NCBI GenBank assembly: GCA_033239005.1
Contig: BSQZ01000006.1
Coordinates: forward strand, 3,998,501-4,062,500
Source: Lamellibrachia satsuma
Taxonomy: Eukaryota; Annelida; Polychaeta; Sabellida; Siboglinidae
DNA: 64,000 nucleotides
Direction of reading: 5' to 3'
This document shows positions 1 through 15,062 of this stretch, one piece after another. The translations under genes and the position numbers were made by a program. Each line of letters opens with the position of its first letter. Position 1 is the first letter of the stretch. The notes below the pieces were generated by a model. The model saw nothing but the letters and a program-made list of their open reading frames with translations. It ran no database searches and was not told where the DNA came from.

Positions 1-713
1 CAAATAATGACAACATGCATCATGTGAACGTATGTTGTAACAAATAATGACAACATGTATCATGTGAACGTATGTTGTAACAAATAATGACAACATGTGT
101 CATGTGAACGTATGTTGTAACAAATAATGACAACATGTATCATGTGAACGTATGTTGTAACAAATAATGACAACATGCATCATGTGAACGTATGTTGTAA
201 CAAATAATGACAACATGTATCATGTGAACGTATGTTGTAACAAATAATGACAACATGCATCATGTGAACGTATGTTGTAACAAATAATGACAACATGTAT
301 CATGTGAACGTATGTTGTAACAAATAATGACAACATGCATCATGTGAACGTATGTTGTAACAAATAATGACAACATGTATCATGTGAACGTATGTTGTAA
401 CAAATAATGACAACATGCATCATGTGAACGTATGTTGTAACAAATAATGACAACATGCATCATGTGAACGTATGTTGTAACAAATAATGCCAACATGCAT
501 CATGTGAACGTATGTTGTAACAAATAATGACAACATGCATCATGTGAACGTATGTTGTAACAAATAATGACAACATGCATCATGCGAACGTATGTTGTAA
601 CAAATAATGACAACATGTATCATGTGAACGTATGTTGTAACAAATAATGACAACATGATCATGTGAACGTATGTTGTAACAAATAATGACAACATGTATC
701 ATGTGAACGTATG
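1..713. repeat. 40-bp tandem satellite, about 18 copies
   Basis: A head-to-tail array of a 40-bp unit starts at or before the window edge. Each unit begins CAAATAATGACAACATG and contains CAACAT and ATGTTG as short inverted arms. Units differ mainly at one site (GCAT, GTAT or GTGT). Units from 161 to 400 alternate GCAT and GTAT, then GCAT becomes fixed from 401 to 600. A 2-bp deletion occurs near 657, and the last unit breaks off about 713. No protein is encoded. The array continues leftwards out of the window, so its full length is unknown. Confidence 0.97.
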
Positions 714-789
714 AACAATTTTATCATGGTAAATAACTGAATAATAAATCAAATAATGTTACATTTCAAAATTTAACAACACCATATAA

Positions 790-1000
790 TAAGATCGTCT
801 TGAGCTTGACTTAGATTTGATATCCTCTCAATATCCTTGTCTCTACCGTTGTTAGGCCACATTCTTTCTTGTTAGGCTTTTCTCAGAACTAAGGTATCTC
901 AATTCTGGAATCAGTTTAGTTGGTCTTCTCTGTATTCTTTCTAGCGCATAAGTGTCCTTCTTTTGACACAATGAGCTACACTGGACTGTTGTGGAATTGT
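790..1000 (-). mobile_element. CR1-like LINE reverse transcriptase fragment
   Basis: Read on the minus strand, 882-950 translates to ALERIQRRPTKLIPELRYLS. This closely matches the C-terminal part of the CR1-like ORF2 at 22100-22170 (TLERIQRRATKMIPELRDLS). The match continues through KECGLTTVETRILRGYQI after a frameshift. It is a short, broken scrap with no ends visible, next to the satellite array. The flanks at 714-790 and 1000-1400 hold nothing I recognise. Confidence 0.8.
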
Positions 1001-1248
1001 CTCAATTTCCATTAGAGCAACATGATGACAACCAATGAACGAAAGTATGTGGACATAGCTCTCGAATACGATCCTAATGTGACGCTTCCAACTACCTGGT
1101 CATTACTATCGCCACAAAGAAGAACCAGTGTCAATATTAATTGTGTGGACACCCACTGATCGCGAAAACCTTGGTGTTGACGTGGTCGACCTTCCGTCCC
1201 TAATAAACAACCGACGAAGCATGGACGCATAAAGAGGGATTGGTCGTA

Positions 1249-1254
1249 TTTAAT
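1249..1254 (-). promoter_or_regulatory. Candidate poly(A) signal of the GPCR gene
   Basis: ATTAAA on the minus strand, about 150 bp past the GPCR stop codon. It is the commonest variant of AATAAA. No transcript evidence is available; the call rests on position only. Confidence 0.3.
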
Positions 1255-1402
1255 AAAAGGTGGAGCTTTTTGTACTGAGGTTTTTAGTCCAATAAAAGTC
1301 CGTCGGGGTCGGCCGCCCTTGGCTTCGGGCTTGAAACTACCGAGGTTGATCGGATTAAAAGTGTTATTGGTACGAAGCTACATTGAAACAGCACAATTGA
1401 AA

Positions 1403-5064
<3,662 letters not shown>

Positions 5065-5859
5065 CTTTAGCAACGGCGTCGCGCATACAAGATAAACTAT
5101 CTATTTTCAGACAGCTGCTGCACTGGAAAGAAAATAGGCAAGTATTCAAATTCATGTTGTTATTTGTATGCGCAAACAATGCTTTGAAAATAGTCTATAT
5201 TGTTTATAAATGAAAACGTACTACACATGACGTATATTTAGCAAGATTGGACAAGATTACTACAGAAAAAAGAGCCCTATATGACAATTTTTTGTGTAAT
5301 CCGCCCTAACGAGATTTATTTTATTTTTTTTAAAACTAACTCTGCTATATTGATATTTGTATCTGTATTTGACGCAAGGACTTACCTTAGATGTGTAGCT
5401 CACTGTGCGACCACTGGTCAGAAAGAAGTGACCGACGCCAATGATGAGCGGTGGTGTTGTTGTCACCGTTTCGTTGGATAATGTGTAATCGATGCCCTCG
5501 GTTTGCCATTGGTAGACGGAGAGAGCGCGTTTGGCAGGCAGTGTATCGCGACTTTCTTCTTCAAGACCAGATATTACTTGTTATCGACCTGCTGTTTTCG
5601 TGAAAAGGCGAATTTGCACCACCGGTGGTGTTTGTAAACATCTACCCCTGGTGGACACTAGGGACAACATTTGTATTTTAAATCACTAGTTAGCGAAGCC
5701 GCTCGAATCTACCGTGATGCCCTGTCAGTGGCGTGTTTGAAGGGGACATTTGACCATGCCTTGGCTTTCGGATAATGTTCGTTCGTGATAACCTGTTGCG
5801 CCACTACATAATAGCACTGTTAACTAATGGCTTGGTCCACCCTGGGATCCTAAATACGC

Positions 5860-6550
5860 CACTGTGCCCCGTCTTTCGCGTTTTAGCCTTCTGCCACCTC
5901 CTTGTCCAGTTTCACGACGTCCCCCGTTTGCCTTCTCCCTGCCTCCAATCTTTCTTTATCAACATTATCAACCTCTATAAACGTACAACATGACAGAACC
6001 GCTTAACTCTGATTCTTCTTAGTTCATTTGTTAAACACAGCACATCCACTTCCTTCCTTTGTTTCATCCTCTCTATCAACAATATCCTTGCAATCCATCT
6101 CCGCATTCTCATATCATTATCGTTCTTTTCCGTCTTGCGTATGACCCACGTCTTTGAACTTCAGCTCGTAACATGTCTTACTAATGTTTTCTATATCTTG
6201 GTTTTCAATTTCACATGCATTCTTCTGTCGCACACATATCATGATACCTTACGGGCTCACGCCATTTCGACCAAGCTGACTTAACTATCTTCCTAACATC
6301 GTCTTCACGTCCTCTTTCTTTGCTGATCACGTACACCAGATAATGATCACTTTCAACTTGTTCCAAATCTTTCTCTGTAACTTCTTTAATCCTGATGCCT
6401 TCTTTGTCTGCCACTCATCCTGCGTCATCTCCAGCATTCTGTCACCCTTCATATTGGCCAATCTCTGCTCCAGCACGACCAAATATTTTCTTTCCATTTG
6501 GAATCAACTGCAGCACATCTTCCAGGTTGTCGTAAAACTCCATTATATCG
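5860..6550 (-). mobile_element. Degenerate LINE ORF2 C-terminus (in block A copy 1)
   Basis: On the minus strand 6211-6414 reads through VKSAWSKWREPVRY. This resembles the SAWSKWRE segment seen after the RT domain of RTE-like and related LINEs. Other frames then give MRMRRW-like and GEGKRGTS-like pieces, and the basic end of the ORF near 5900. Several stops and frameshifts are present. The class assignment rests on remembered family motifs, not a search. Confidence 0.6.
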
Positions 6551-6556
6551 GCAAGT

Positions 6557-6598
6557 GCGTGCGTGCGTGCGTGCGTGTGTGCGTGCGTGCGTGTGTGC
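6557..6598. repeat. (GCGT)n microsatellite at the end of block A
   Basis: About ten GCGT/GTGT units. The duplicated copy at 12733-12797 has about 16. The tract marks the right edge of block A in both copies. The following 6620-7160 holds no gene or repeat that I recognise, apart from short A/T palindromes near 6805-6870. Confidence 0.85.
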
Positions 6599-7162
6599 AT
6601 GTTACATACATCGCCAGTATATCACGTCGCACACAGGGCAAGTCATTATGACTGTAGCTGTCAAGCGAAGTGGACACTCATAATATGAGAGACTTGTCTT
6701 GTAGTCGAACTCTTGTATTAACAGCCGATTTTCATGCCCGCCATATTTTGTCTTATACTTGAACTAACTCGACTGTTTTCGATATTTCTACACGGTAAAG
6801 TTGTTTGACTAGATAGCTATACTAATAGTTATACTAATAACTATAACATAGTTATATTTGACAATATCTACTAACTAAGTTATATCATTGTAACCTGTTG
6901 ATAGGGCAATGAACGAATAGTCTTCGCGCAGTCACTTTCGGTGGATGCCCTATTCATGTTCGATATAGGCCTATCATGGATATAATATGGCGCCACCAGC
7001 ATACAAAAACCACACTAAGGTTGTTGTGATAATACATCTGTATTTTAACTGGTTTGATCATAGTCTGTGGTTTTAGGTTTGTCACAATGAAGAGTAATAT
7101 ATTTGTCCACCTTAATTTCACCAGTGATTGTTAAAGTGTTGCTGCTGTATTAAGATATTGTG

Positions 7163-7352
7163 TCATTGTTGTGGTCCACTGACCACACCTTTGGTTGTGG
7201 TCCACTGACCACACCTTTGGTTGTGGTCCACTGACCACACCTTTGGTTGTGGTCCACTGACCACACCTTTGGTTGTGGTCCACTGACCACACCTTTGGTT
7301 GTGGTCCACTGACCACACCCTTGGTTGTGGTCCACTGACCACACCCTTGGTT
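7163..7352. repeat. 26-bp minisatellite, about 7 copies
   Basis: Each 26-bp unit contains TGTGGTCCACTGACCACA, a hairpin with 7-bp arms (TGTGGTC and GACCACA) around a 4-bp loop. Units differ only by CTTTGG or CCTTGG. It lies just upstream of the retrotransposon ORF1-like region, so it may sit in that element's 5' part. The long ORFs here are only repeat read-through. Confidence 0.95.
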
Positions 7353-7399
7353 GCGCAGGTGATGCAATTATTGTCTTCGTACAGTTCGAGGGACCATGT

Positions 7400-9397
7400 A
7401 GAAGTACAACATGAAGTGTGATAAATTCAAGCCAACACACAGTCATAAGGCAATGCAAGCCTGTAACATCTGCCAAGAGTGTGTTGGTGCAGCAATATAT
7501 ATAAATGTGAAAGAATGTACAGACAATGAACATATGCAAAAGAAACTTAGAGTAAATGAGTTATTGGCATACGTTAACACGCACAGACATCAGTCATCAA
7601 AGCTGAAAATGAAAATGGCCTGTTTGAAAATGTATGCAGATCAAGAGGTACATTATGCTAAACAGGTGTTTTATGATGAGTACAGATATGAGCCAGGACA
7701 TACAGGAGTCAAACAATAGAAGTAAGGCAGAGAAATCGGTAGAAAATGTCTACGTTGCATTCCCAAAATTAGATAAAATGAAAGTTGAATCGGGTTTTGC
7801 GGCCTTTGACATTGAGAGATTGTCAAACTTTACCCTAAAGGAAATGGACCTGGCATCAGTCTCAGAGAGGTTGGTAAGATTAGAAAACATAATGAACAAT
7901 GTTGAGGGTAACGTCTCCCTCTGCAGAACAGAACAAACGGGCACTAGACAAAAGTAGACGATGTACACGACGAGCTAGAGAAGCATGGCATATTGCTGCA
8001 GACATCAGAAGGGCAGCAACATACGCAGATGCTGCCCGTTTGAACAGAGATAATAATAATCGGTAGCTGTGATAACTATATGGCGTTGACCTTAGGTAGC
8101 GTCATAGGCAAGCTTTATGATACCATTATAATCAAACAACAAACTGGAGTTTTTGATACATCAGATTTGCAATTTGGTTTTCAAGATGGCTTGTCTACAA
8201 AAATGTGTACATTTATGGTAGAAGAAACACATTCATATTACGTAAATAATGGTAGTACCGTGCATGTTTTATTACTTGATGCTTCTAAAACATTCGATAG
8301 AGTGCATTGTTTTTGTTGTTTCAAAACCTAATCGACAAGGGTCTGTAAGAGTATCACTCTACATGTATACAAACCAGAAACTTCAGGTTAGATGGAATTA
8401 TGTAATGTCAAATCAATTCAGTGTTAAGAATGGGGTTCGCCAAGGAGGTGTTATCTCTCCACTTTTGGGTTGCGAAAAATGATTGAGGTGTGTGAAAAAA
8501 TATGTCAGACTACTTGATGTGTTGTTTAATGTGTCAAAGCAAACTATTGGTGTACCACAAGAAGGATGGTGTTCCGCATTTTGTAATAAATGATACGGAT
8601 GTTAGTACATGTGAGAAAACTATACATCTGGGAAATGTACTTAGCACAACCAATATGTATGAAATGGTGTTTGACGGTATCAAGAAATGTAATTGTAGTG
8701 CAAATAGATTGATGTTTGAATTTGGTTCACTTCAAACTGTCGTCAAAACAAATTGTTTCATCAGTACTGTTGTGCATTGTATGGATGATTTCAACTACGG
8801 CCACTGTGGCATGACAGTGTTAGCAAGATGTGCATACAGGGGCGTAATGCTTTGTGCAAGGTATGGAATCTACTATATGGTTCGCACAGAGATTTAATTA
8901 CATTAATTGCTGAATGTGTACCTTTATATGTTGCTTTGGTATTTAGGCTTTAATAACGTTTTACAGAACAATAGCCTTGTCGTGCAGCATTGGTGTTAAT
9001 TATATAGCAAATACAATGAGGTTTGCTTATAAGTCCACTATGTGCCAAAATGTAAGACACATTATGTCCAAGTATGGCGTGACACACCATGAAGTATTGT
9101 ATATGCCTAAGAATGCTATTAAGTATAAATGTAAATAAATGGAGAATATCAATGTAAATGCTACATTACTATGACTACGCTAATGATTTGTGAATTAGTT
9201 GTAATGAACGATTGTAACAATGACGCTGTCTTAAATAAGGAAGAATGTAATGCTGTGTTTTCATATCTAAGCACAATATAATTAGTTTTCTAAATGCTGT
9301 TTGTTATATGGATCTACAAGTTTTTAATATGTACATATTTGTGGATCTTGAGTCTGGATAAAGATGGTAATAATAGTAATAATAATAATAATAAAAT
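7400..9397 (+). mobile_element. Internally deleted non-LTR retrotransposon (copy 2)
   Basis: An ORF1-like stretch (7411-7957) is followed by a short RT piece (8049-8330, LQFGFQDGLST and LLLDASKTFDRV), the [12 protein letters not shown] block (8403-8480), the C-terminal ORF2 part to about 9135, a 3' UTR, and an (AAT)n tail at 9368-9397. The RT palm with the catalytic YADD block is missing between 8480 and 8502, and there are many frameshifts, so it is dead. Copy 1 (3361) and copy 3 (13390) are related. The clade cannot be named safely. Confidence 0.85.
7411..7957 (+). pseudogene. Retrotransposon ORF1-like protein remnant
   Basis: Two overlapping frames (7411-7719 and 7634-7957) together encode a Cys-containing start (CNICQEC), then NELLAYVNTHRHQSS, an AKQVFYDEY block, and KAEKSVENVYVAFPKLDKM. 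This layout resembles ORF1-type proteins carried by many invertebrate LINEs; the role there is RNA binding or is unknown. One frameshift near 7690 joins the halves. The same protein in decayed form occurs at 13390-13712, with identical SNNRSKAEKS and EEMDL-type motifs. Confidence 0.6.
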
Positions 9398-9640
9398 ACG
9401 GTGTTAGTAAACGACAGGTGTACGGCGCATGATTATGTCGTACGAAGCTGGCTAGATTTGCCTAATCAAGTAATTTCGTAGCGACGCACCTGATTGGTTG
9501 ATGCCAAGTAGGGACTAAGTTCAATCATATTTAATGTAATAAAACGGTAATTTATTAGCATGACCACGTGACATGTGACCAGTCGATTTCGGGAAGTCTC
9601 AGCGCACTAATACAAATCTTATCTAGGTCATGTCAATCGC
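9398..9640. repeat. Segmental duplication flank (block B tail), copy 1
   Basis: Directly follows the LINE (AAT)n tail and matches 14146-14372, including GCGCATGATTATGTCGTACG and AAACGGTAATTTATTAGC. Because the sequence beyond the LINE tail is also shared, the two LINE copies derive from one insertion that was later duplicated. 9641-10490 holds no recognisable feature. Confidence 0.85.
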
Positions 9641-10494
9641 CCTAACTAATGGTTACTAAGATATAATTTAATAGGTAGATTCTATCGAATATAACTCAGT
9701 TTGGGTCAATAAACTATACCCTATGCGTTTATACCTTTTGAAAAGTTACAACGGAATCGAAAAAATAGAATGATATAGGACATTTGGAACTATTTTGGAG
9801 AACTCCTGACCTAACCCAGGGCCGAGTGCAGAGACAGTACACAGTTCAGTCCATACTCCATGACAGTTCGATAATATCAATGTAAACATTATTAAAGCGA
9901 AACAAAAGTCATGGTTTTTGGCATATGCGCATATAAGAGTTAATAAGACGTAACCATTTGTAACAACAATTCAGAATATCATGTCAGTGGTTTACTAGGA
10001 AAACATTGTTGAACACACATCTATTAGATAAGACTACGTCATGAGTGTGGTATTCTGGCACTAGTCTCTCGTCAAATAAAAATATATTTGTATACACCTA
10101 TTCCCATACTTGCCAATAGGATATGGCCATGCTATTTGCGTCCACACTCAACTAAAATAACATATTTTGGACTTTGTTTACTAAACTAGTCCTCTTTCTT
10201 GCAACATAACACGTTTATTTGAGACTGCGTTGGTGCTGTGTATGCCGGCCTCCTTTAATATGTCACTTGTAGTCCAGGTTACCCCGATTTCTTAGACTTG
10301 CGCATGCGCTTATCGGTCGTTGTGGTTAACATGTCAGCCCTCGGTCATTCGAAGAATTCGGAATTTCACACTTTTAGAACACATTCTTAGTAAACCACTG
10401 GCGTGATATTCTTGATTTTTGTTGCACGTTGTTAGTTTTTATTATGAAATATGAAAAAGAAAGTTTATAGTTTAATAATTCGTAGTGTGTGCGT

Positions 10495-10760
10495 GTATGT
10501 GCGTGCGTGCGTTCGTGCTTGCGTGCATGTGGCGGAGCGCTCGGCGCCGTCTTTAATTGTCACTTATAGCATGGTTTTAACTGTTCCAGTGAAGCATAGA
10601 CTATATTTAGCCCTAACGAATTTGACATTTTAGATAATTACTCAATTAGGCCCGGCAGACGCCCCTACGGCCGCCATTATAAGGGGTGTGTTTTTTTTTT
10701 ATTAATTCTATAGTACGCGCCCGTTTTAATTAATGGTGTAGCGAGACTAGTCCGTAATAA
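10495..10760. repeat. Dispersed repeat (block C left part)
   Basis: 10535-10640 (GGAGCGCTCGG onward) resembles 13166-13262, and 10690-10760 (CTATAGTACGCGCC) matches 14395-14460. It begins with a short GCGT microsatellite. No coding potential is seen. Confidence 0.65.
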
Positions 10761-11510
10761 TCCGGCAGCCAAAGGGCATTTTTTTTACATAACCCCTTTT
10801 TGTCTGATATAGTTTTTTCATTGTTGATTATTCATATCTAGAACGTATATGATAACATCCACGGGGGTGTGGAGTTCTCACCCTTGAGCATTTTGAAAAT
10901 AAAAAAATCCCAAATGGCTGGATGTTGCTCTGGGTCAAGTGGATCTATGCTATTAGTGCGCCAATACAGCCACTGTAAGTCTCAGATAGATATTACGGAG
11001 TTGGGTCGGGTTCGGCAAGTACATCCTACATGATGAAGATGAAGAGGACTGTTGCTTAGAAAGGTAAGAATTTCAAGAAATGCTGATCTTCTGTAATTCT
11101 CCTCATATGATAACACATGGAAAATAAATTTTGTCATGTTCTAATGTTTTTTGTTCGCGGAACATGAAATATAGTCTTTTTTCGCATAGTCAGCAACCAT
11201 TTGTAGCATACTTATGGTCGCCATCTTGTCCTCTTTACATTTTTTCATACAAATTGTGGTAGAATCGAATTCCTCATGTCTGGAAACATATAAAATAATA
11301 CTTCTATCATGTCTGTATCTCGTCTGGTTGCGAAGATATGATAAAAAGTTGATTTTGGCGGCCATTTTTTATTTTTTTATTTTTTTCAAAATGCTCAAGG
11401 GTGAGAACTCCACACCCCCTGGATGTCATTATAGACATGCTAGAGATGAACAATCAACAAAGAACAAACTATATCAGGCAAAAAGGGGTTACACCCCTCG
11501 GCTGCTGGAG
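10761..11510. mobile_element. Non-autonomous DNA element with about 140-bp terminal inverted repeats
   Basis: 10761-10910 is the imperfect reverse complement of 11370-11510. Shared pieces include TCCRGCAGCC at the tips, TAACCCCTTTTT, and GGTGTGGAGTTCTCACCC with TTGAGCATTTTGAAAA. The middle 460 bp has no convincing ORF. The related sequence at 14395-14570 lacks it, giving an empty site (GTCCGTAATAGTG). The ends are flanked by ATA/TATA, consistent with a short TA-type target duplication. The superfamily is not assigned. Confidence 0.85.
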
Positions 11511-11640
11511 TATAACAGTGTAATACCGCATGATATCAGCACTGGCATAAAACCGTGCAGGACAGCGTCTATCACCACAGACAGCTCGTTAACAGTGGCA
11601 GTTACCCGTACAATAATAACGTTTCTTGTGCGAACGTTAT
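11511..11640. repeat. Block C right part, copy 1
   Basis: Matches 14450-14570, including ACCGTGCAGGACAGCGTCT and GACAGCTCGTTAACAG. Together with 10690-10760 it is the sequence interrupted by the inverted-repeat element. Copy 2 of block A begins about 40 bp further on. Confidence 0.8.
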
Positions 11641-12039
11641 CGTTTATATATATAAATAAATAATCATCATATATACTACCGACGCCGCTGATGACCTATG
11701 GTGTTGTTGTGTTGTCAGCGTTTCGTTCGGGAATGTATAATCGAAGCTCTCGGTTTGTCATTCATAGACGACGAGAGCATGTTTAGCGGGCAGTGTATCG
11801 CAACTTCCTTCTTCAGAACCGGATATTACTTGTTATCGACCTCCTGCTTTCGAGAAAAGGCGAATGTGCACCACCGGTGGTGTTTGTAAACATCTACAAT
11901 CCATTTTAAATCACTAGTTTGCGAAGCCGCTCGTATCTGCCATGATGCCCTGTCAGTGGCATGTTTGGAGGGGAAAATAGACCATGCCTTGGCTTAACTT
12001 GGCCAACCGTGACCCATTTTCCGGGATCCTAAATACGTC

Positions 12040-12725
12040 ACTGTGCCCCGTCTATCGCGTCTTATCCTTCTGCCACCTCCTTGTCCCGTTTCACGACGTC
12101 CCCCGTTTGCCTTCTCCTTGCCTCCAATCTTTCGTTACCACACTGTGAACCTACATATACGTACAACATGACAGAACCGCATAAATCTGATTCTTCTTAG
12201 TTCATTTGTTAAGCACAGCACATCCACTTCCTTCCTTTGTTTCATCGTCTCTATCAACAATATCCTTGCAATCCATCTCCGCATTCTCATATCATTATCG
12301 TTCTCTTCAGTTTTGCGTATGACCCATGTCTCTGAACTTTATCTCGTAACAGGTCTCACTAATGTTTTGTATATCTTGGTTTTCAATTTCACATGCATTC
12401 TTCTGTCGCACACATATATTGATACCTTACGGGCTCACGCCATTTCGACCAAGCTGACTTAACTATCTTCCTAACATCGTCTTCACGTCCTCTTTCTTTG
12501 CTGATCGCGTACACCAGATAACCATCACTTTCAACTTGTTCCAGATCTTTCTTTGTAGCTTCTTTAATCCTGATGCCTTCTTTATCGGCCACTCATCCTG
12601 CGTCATCTCCAGCATTCTGTCACCTTCCATATTGGCCAATATCTTCTCCAGCACGACCAAATATTTTCTTTCCACTTGGAATCAACTGCAGCACATCTTC
12701 CAGGTTGTCGTAAAACTCCATTAGA
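12040..12725 (-). mobile_element. Degenerate LINE ORF2 C-terminus (in block A copy 2)
   Basis: Duplicate of the minus-strand LINE tail at 5860-6550. The two reading frames differ by a handful of substitutions (DHYLVYV against DGYLVYA) and share the same breaks, so both were already dead before or soon after the duplication. Confidence 0.6.
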
Positions 12726-12732
12726 TCGGCAA

Positions 12733-12733
12733 G

Positions 12734-12793
<60 letters not shown>

Positions 12794-12797
12794 TGTG
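12733..12797. repeat. (GCGT)n microsatellite
   Basis: About 16 uninterrupted GTGC units, longer than the matching tract at 6557. The following 12798-13150 contains nothing recognisable. Confidence 0.95.
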
Positions 12798-13154
12798 TGC
12801 TATACTATATCACATACCAACAAACAGTGCATGTTTTACACATTTTAAATGGTATATATTACTCCCTCAGCTTGAAAAAGGTATAATTTGTGGAATATGA
12901 CTCCCATATCTATAAGAAAAGGGTATATATTTCAATCCTTGTCAAATTGAAAAGGGTGTCTTTTTGACAGAGACGTCTGTGTCTAAAGATTAATAATTAG
13001 CTGTTATCAACGGATAGGACGTTAATATTTGCATGTGAATAAAATGAAGCATCACCATGTAAGTTTATGGTGAAATTGTTCGCAATTGCAGGGCGACAGG
13101 TGCATTTGTGGACTTTGTGTGCACGTTTGTTGACAATGCTGGCGGGTTTTCTGA

Positions 13155-13265
13155 GAAGTTGCTTGACGGAGCGCTCGGTGCATTTCATTACCAGTTATAG
13201 CATGTTTCTCACTGTTTCACTGAAAGATAGACCACATTTAGCACAAACATAATTGACATTTGAGA
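13155..13265. repeat. Dispersed repeat related to 10535-10640
   Basis: Shares GGAGCGCTCGG, TTATAGCATG and ATTTAGC with 10535-10640 in the same orientation, at roughly 70-75% similarity by eye. It lies before the LINE here but after it in the other copy, so it is probably a separate dispersed element and not part of the tandem duplication. Confidence 0.5.
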
Positions 13266-13389
13266 TAAATACTAAAGTTGCCATAGGATAAGCGTTTGGA
13301 GCGTCGATTCATACGTAATCATGACGCGACACACGGGTCGCACTGTTATCACACCCGATGTTGTTACGTAACTCACAAGACGCACTAAT

Positions 13390-14145
13390 GCGACATTAAC
13401 ACGTATAGACATCAGTCATCAAAGCTGAAAGTTCAAATGGCCTGTATGAAATGTTATGCAGATCAAGATGTACTTGATGCTAAACAGGTGCTTTATGATG
13501 AGTACAGACGTAAGCTGGGTGATCCCCAGAACAGACATGAGTCAAACAATAGAAGCAAGGCAGAGAAATCGATAGAATATGTATACGTTGCATTCCAAAA
13601 ATTAGATGAAATGAAAGTTGAACCGTGTTTTGCTGCCTTTGACTTTAAGAGATTACCTAACTTTACAACAGAGGAAATGGACCTGACATCAGTTTTACAG
13701 AGGTTGGTAAGAATGTGTACCTTTACATTTTGCTTTTGTATTTAGGCTTTAATAAAGTTTTATAAAACAATAACCTTGTCGTGCAGCATTGTTGTTAATT
13801 TTATAGATGCAATAACGTTTGCTTATAAGTCCACTATGGGCCAAAATGTAAGACACATTATGTCCAACTATAACGTGACACACCATGAACTATTGTATAT
13901 GCCTATGAGTGCTATTAAGTATAAATGTAAATAAATGGGGAATATCAATGTAAATGCTACATACTGTGACTACGCTAAAGATTTGTGAATTGGTATTAAT
14001 GAAAGATTGTAACAATGACGCTGTCTTAAATAAGGAAGAATGTAATGCTGTGTTTTCATATCTAAGCACAATATAATTTGTTTTCTTATATGGAACTACA
14101 ATTGTTTAATATAATTAAAAGTAATACTAATAATAATAAAATACG
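13390..14145 (+). mobile_element. Non-LTR retrotransposon, internally deleted (copy 3)
   Basis: The ORF1-like remnant 13395-13712 (YADQDVLDAKQVLYDEY, EEMDLTSVLQRL) is joined directly to the ORF2 end and 3' UTR (13713-14090), then an (AAT)n tail. Compared with copy 2, everything between 7870 and 8910 is deleted; the junction lies at AAGA/ATGTGTACC. It is dead. Confidence 0.85.
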
Positions 14146-14704
<559 letters not shown>

Positions 14705-14943
14705 GTGATTATGACTCTTTATAAAACTACGGCTCGTAATTTGCGGAACATGACCGCAGAACGCAACAACACAAAATAAGCAAACCATGTTTGTTGTTGG
14801 CAACGCGTTTCAACATTTCTGTGGCGAAGGTTCCTGCAGACAATGATACATATAATAACATTAAGCTAATTATTTAAAAAAAAAAGAAACACGTTAAGCC
14901 TTTTCTCTCTCACGGGGTTTGCTAGAGAGAAGGAGACAAAGGC

Positions 14944-15011
14944 AATGTGTGCGTGTGTGCGTGTGTGCGTGTGTGCGAGCGTGCGTGCGTGCGTGCTGCG
15001 TGCGTGCGTGC

Positions 15012-15052
<41 letters not shown>

Positions 15053-15062
15053 GCGTGCGTGC
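14944..15062. repeat. (GTGT/GCGT)n microsatellite
   Basis: Interrupted GTGTGC and GCGT units. 15063-16409 contains no gene or repeat that I recognise. Confidence 0.95.

Larger units (their letters stand above)
5430..6620. repeat. Segmental duplication block A, copy 1
   Basis: Aligns by eye with 11680-12800 over most of its length (for example TTACTTGTTATCGACCT, the 14-bp palindrome CACCACCGGTGGTG, and CCTTGTCC). It ends in both copies at the same GGCAAGTGCGTGCG microsatellite start. It includes the degenerate LINE tail listed separately. The first 420 bp hold no gene I can recognise. Confidence 0.8.
11680..12800. repeat. Segmental duplication block A, copy 2
   Basis: Second copy of 5430-6620, diverged by substitutions and small indels. 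It follows block C directly, giving the order A-B-C-A'-B'-C'. It contains the second copy of the minus-strand LINE tail (12040-12725; 12389-12592 again reads VKSAWSKWREPVRY) and ends in (GCGT)n at 12733-12797. Confidence 0.8.

Noticed and set aside
1..713. CRISPR-like regular repeats
   Set aside because: The units are contiguous with no unique spacers, and this is a eukaryotic genome; it is a satellite.
7163..7352. Steroid or nuclear receptor response elements in the hairpin units
   Set aside because: GGTC and GACC are separated by four bases, which does not match the usual three-base spacing of oestrogen-type sites; structure alone explains the palindrome.
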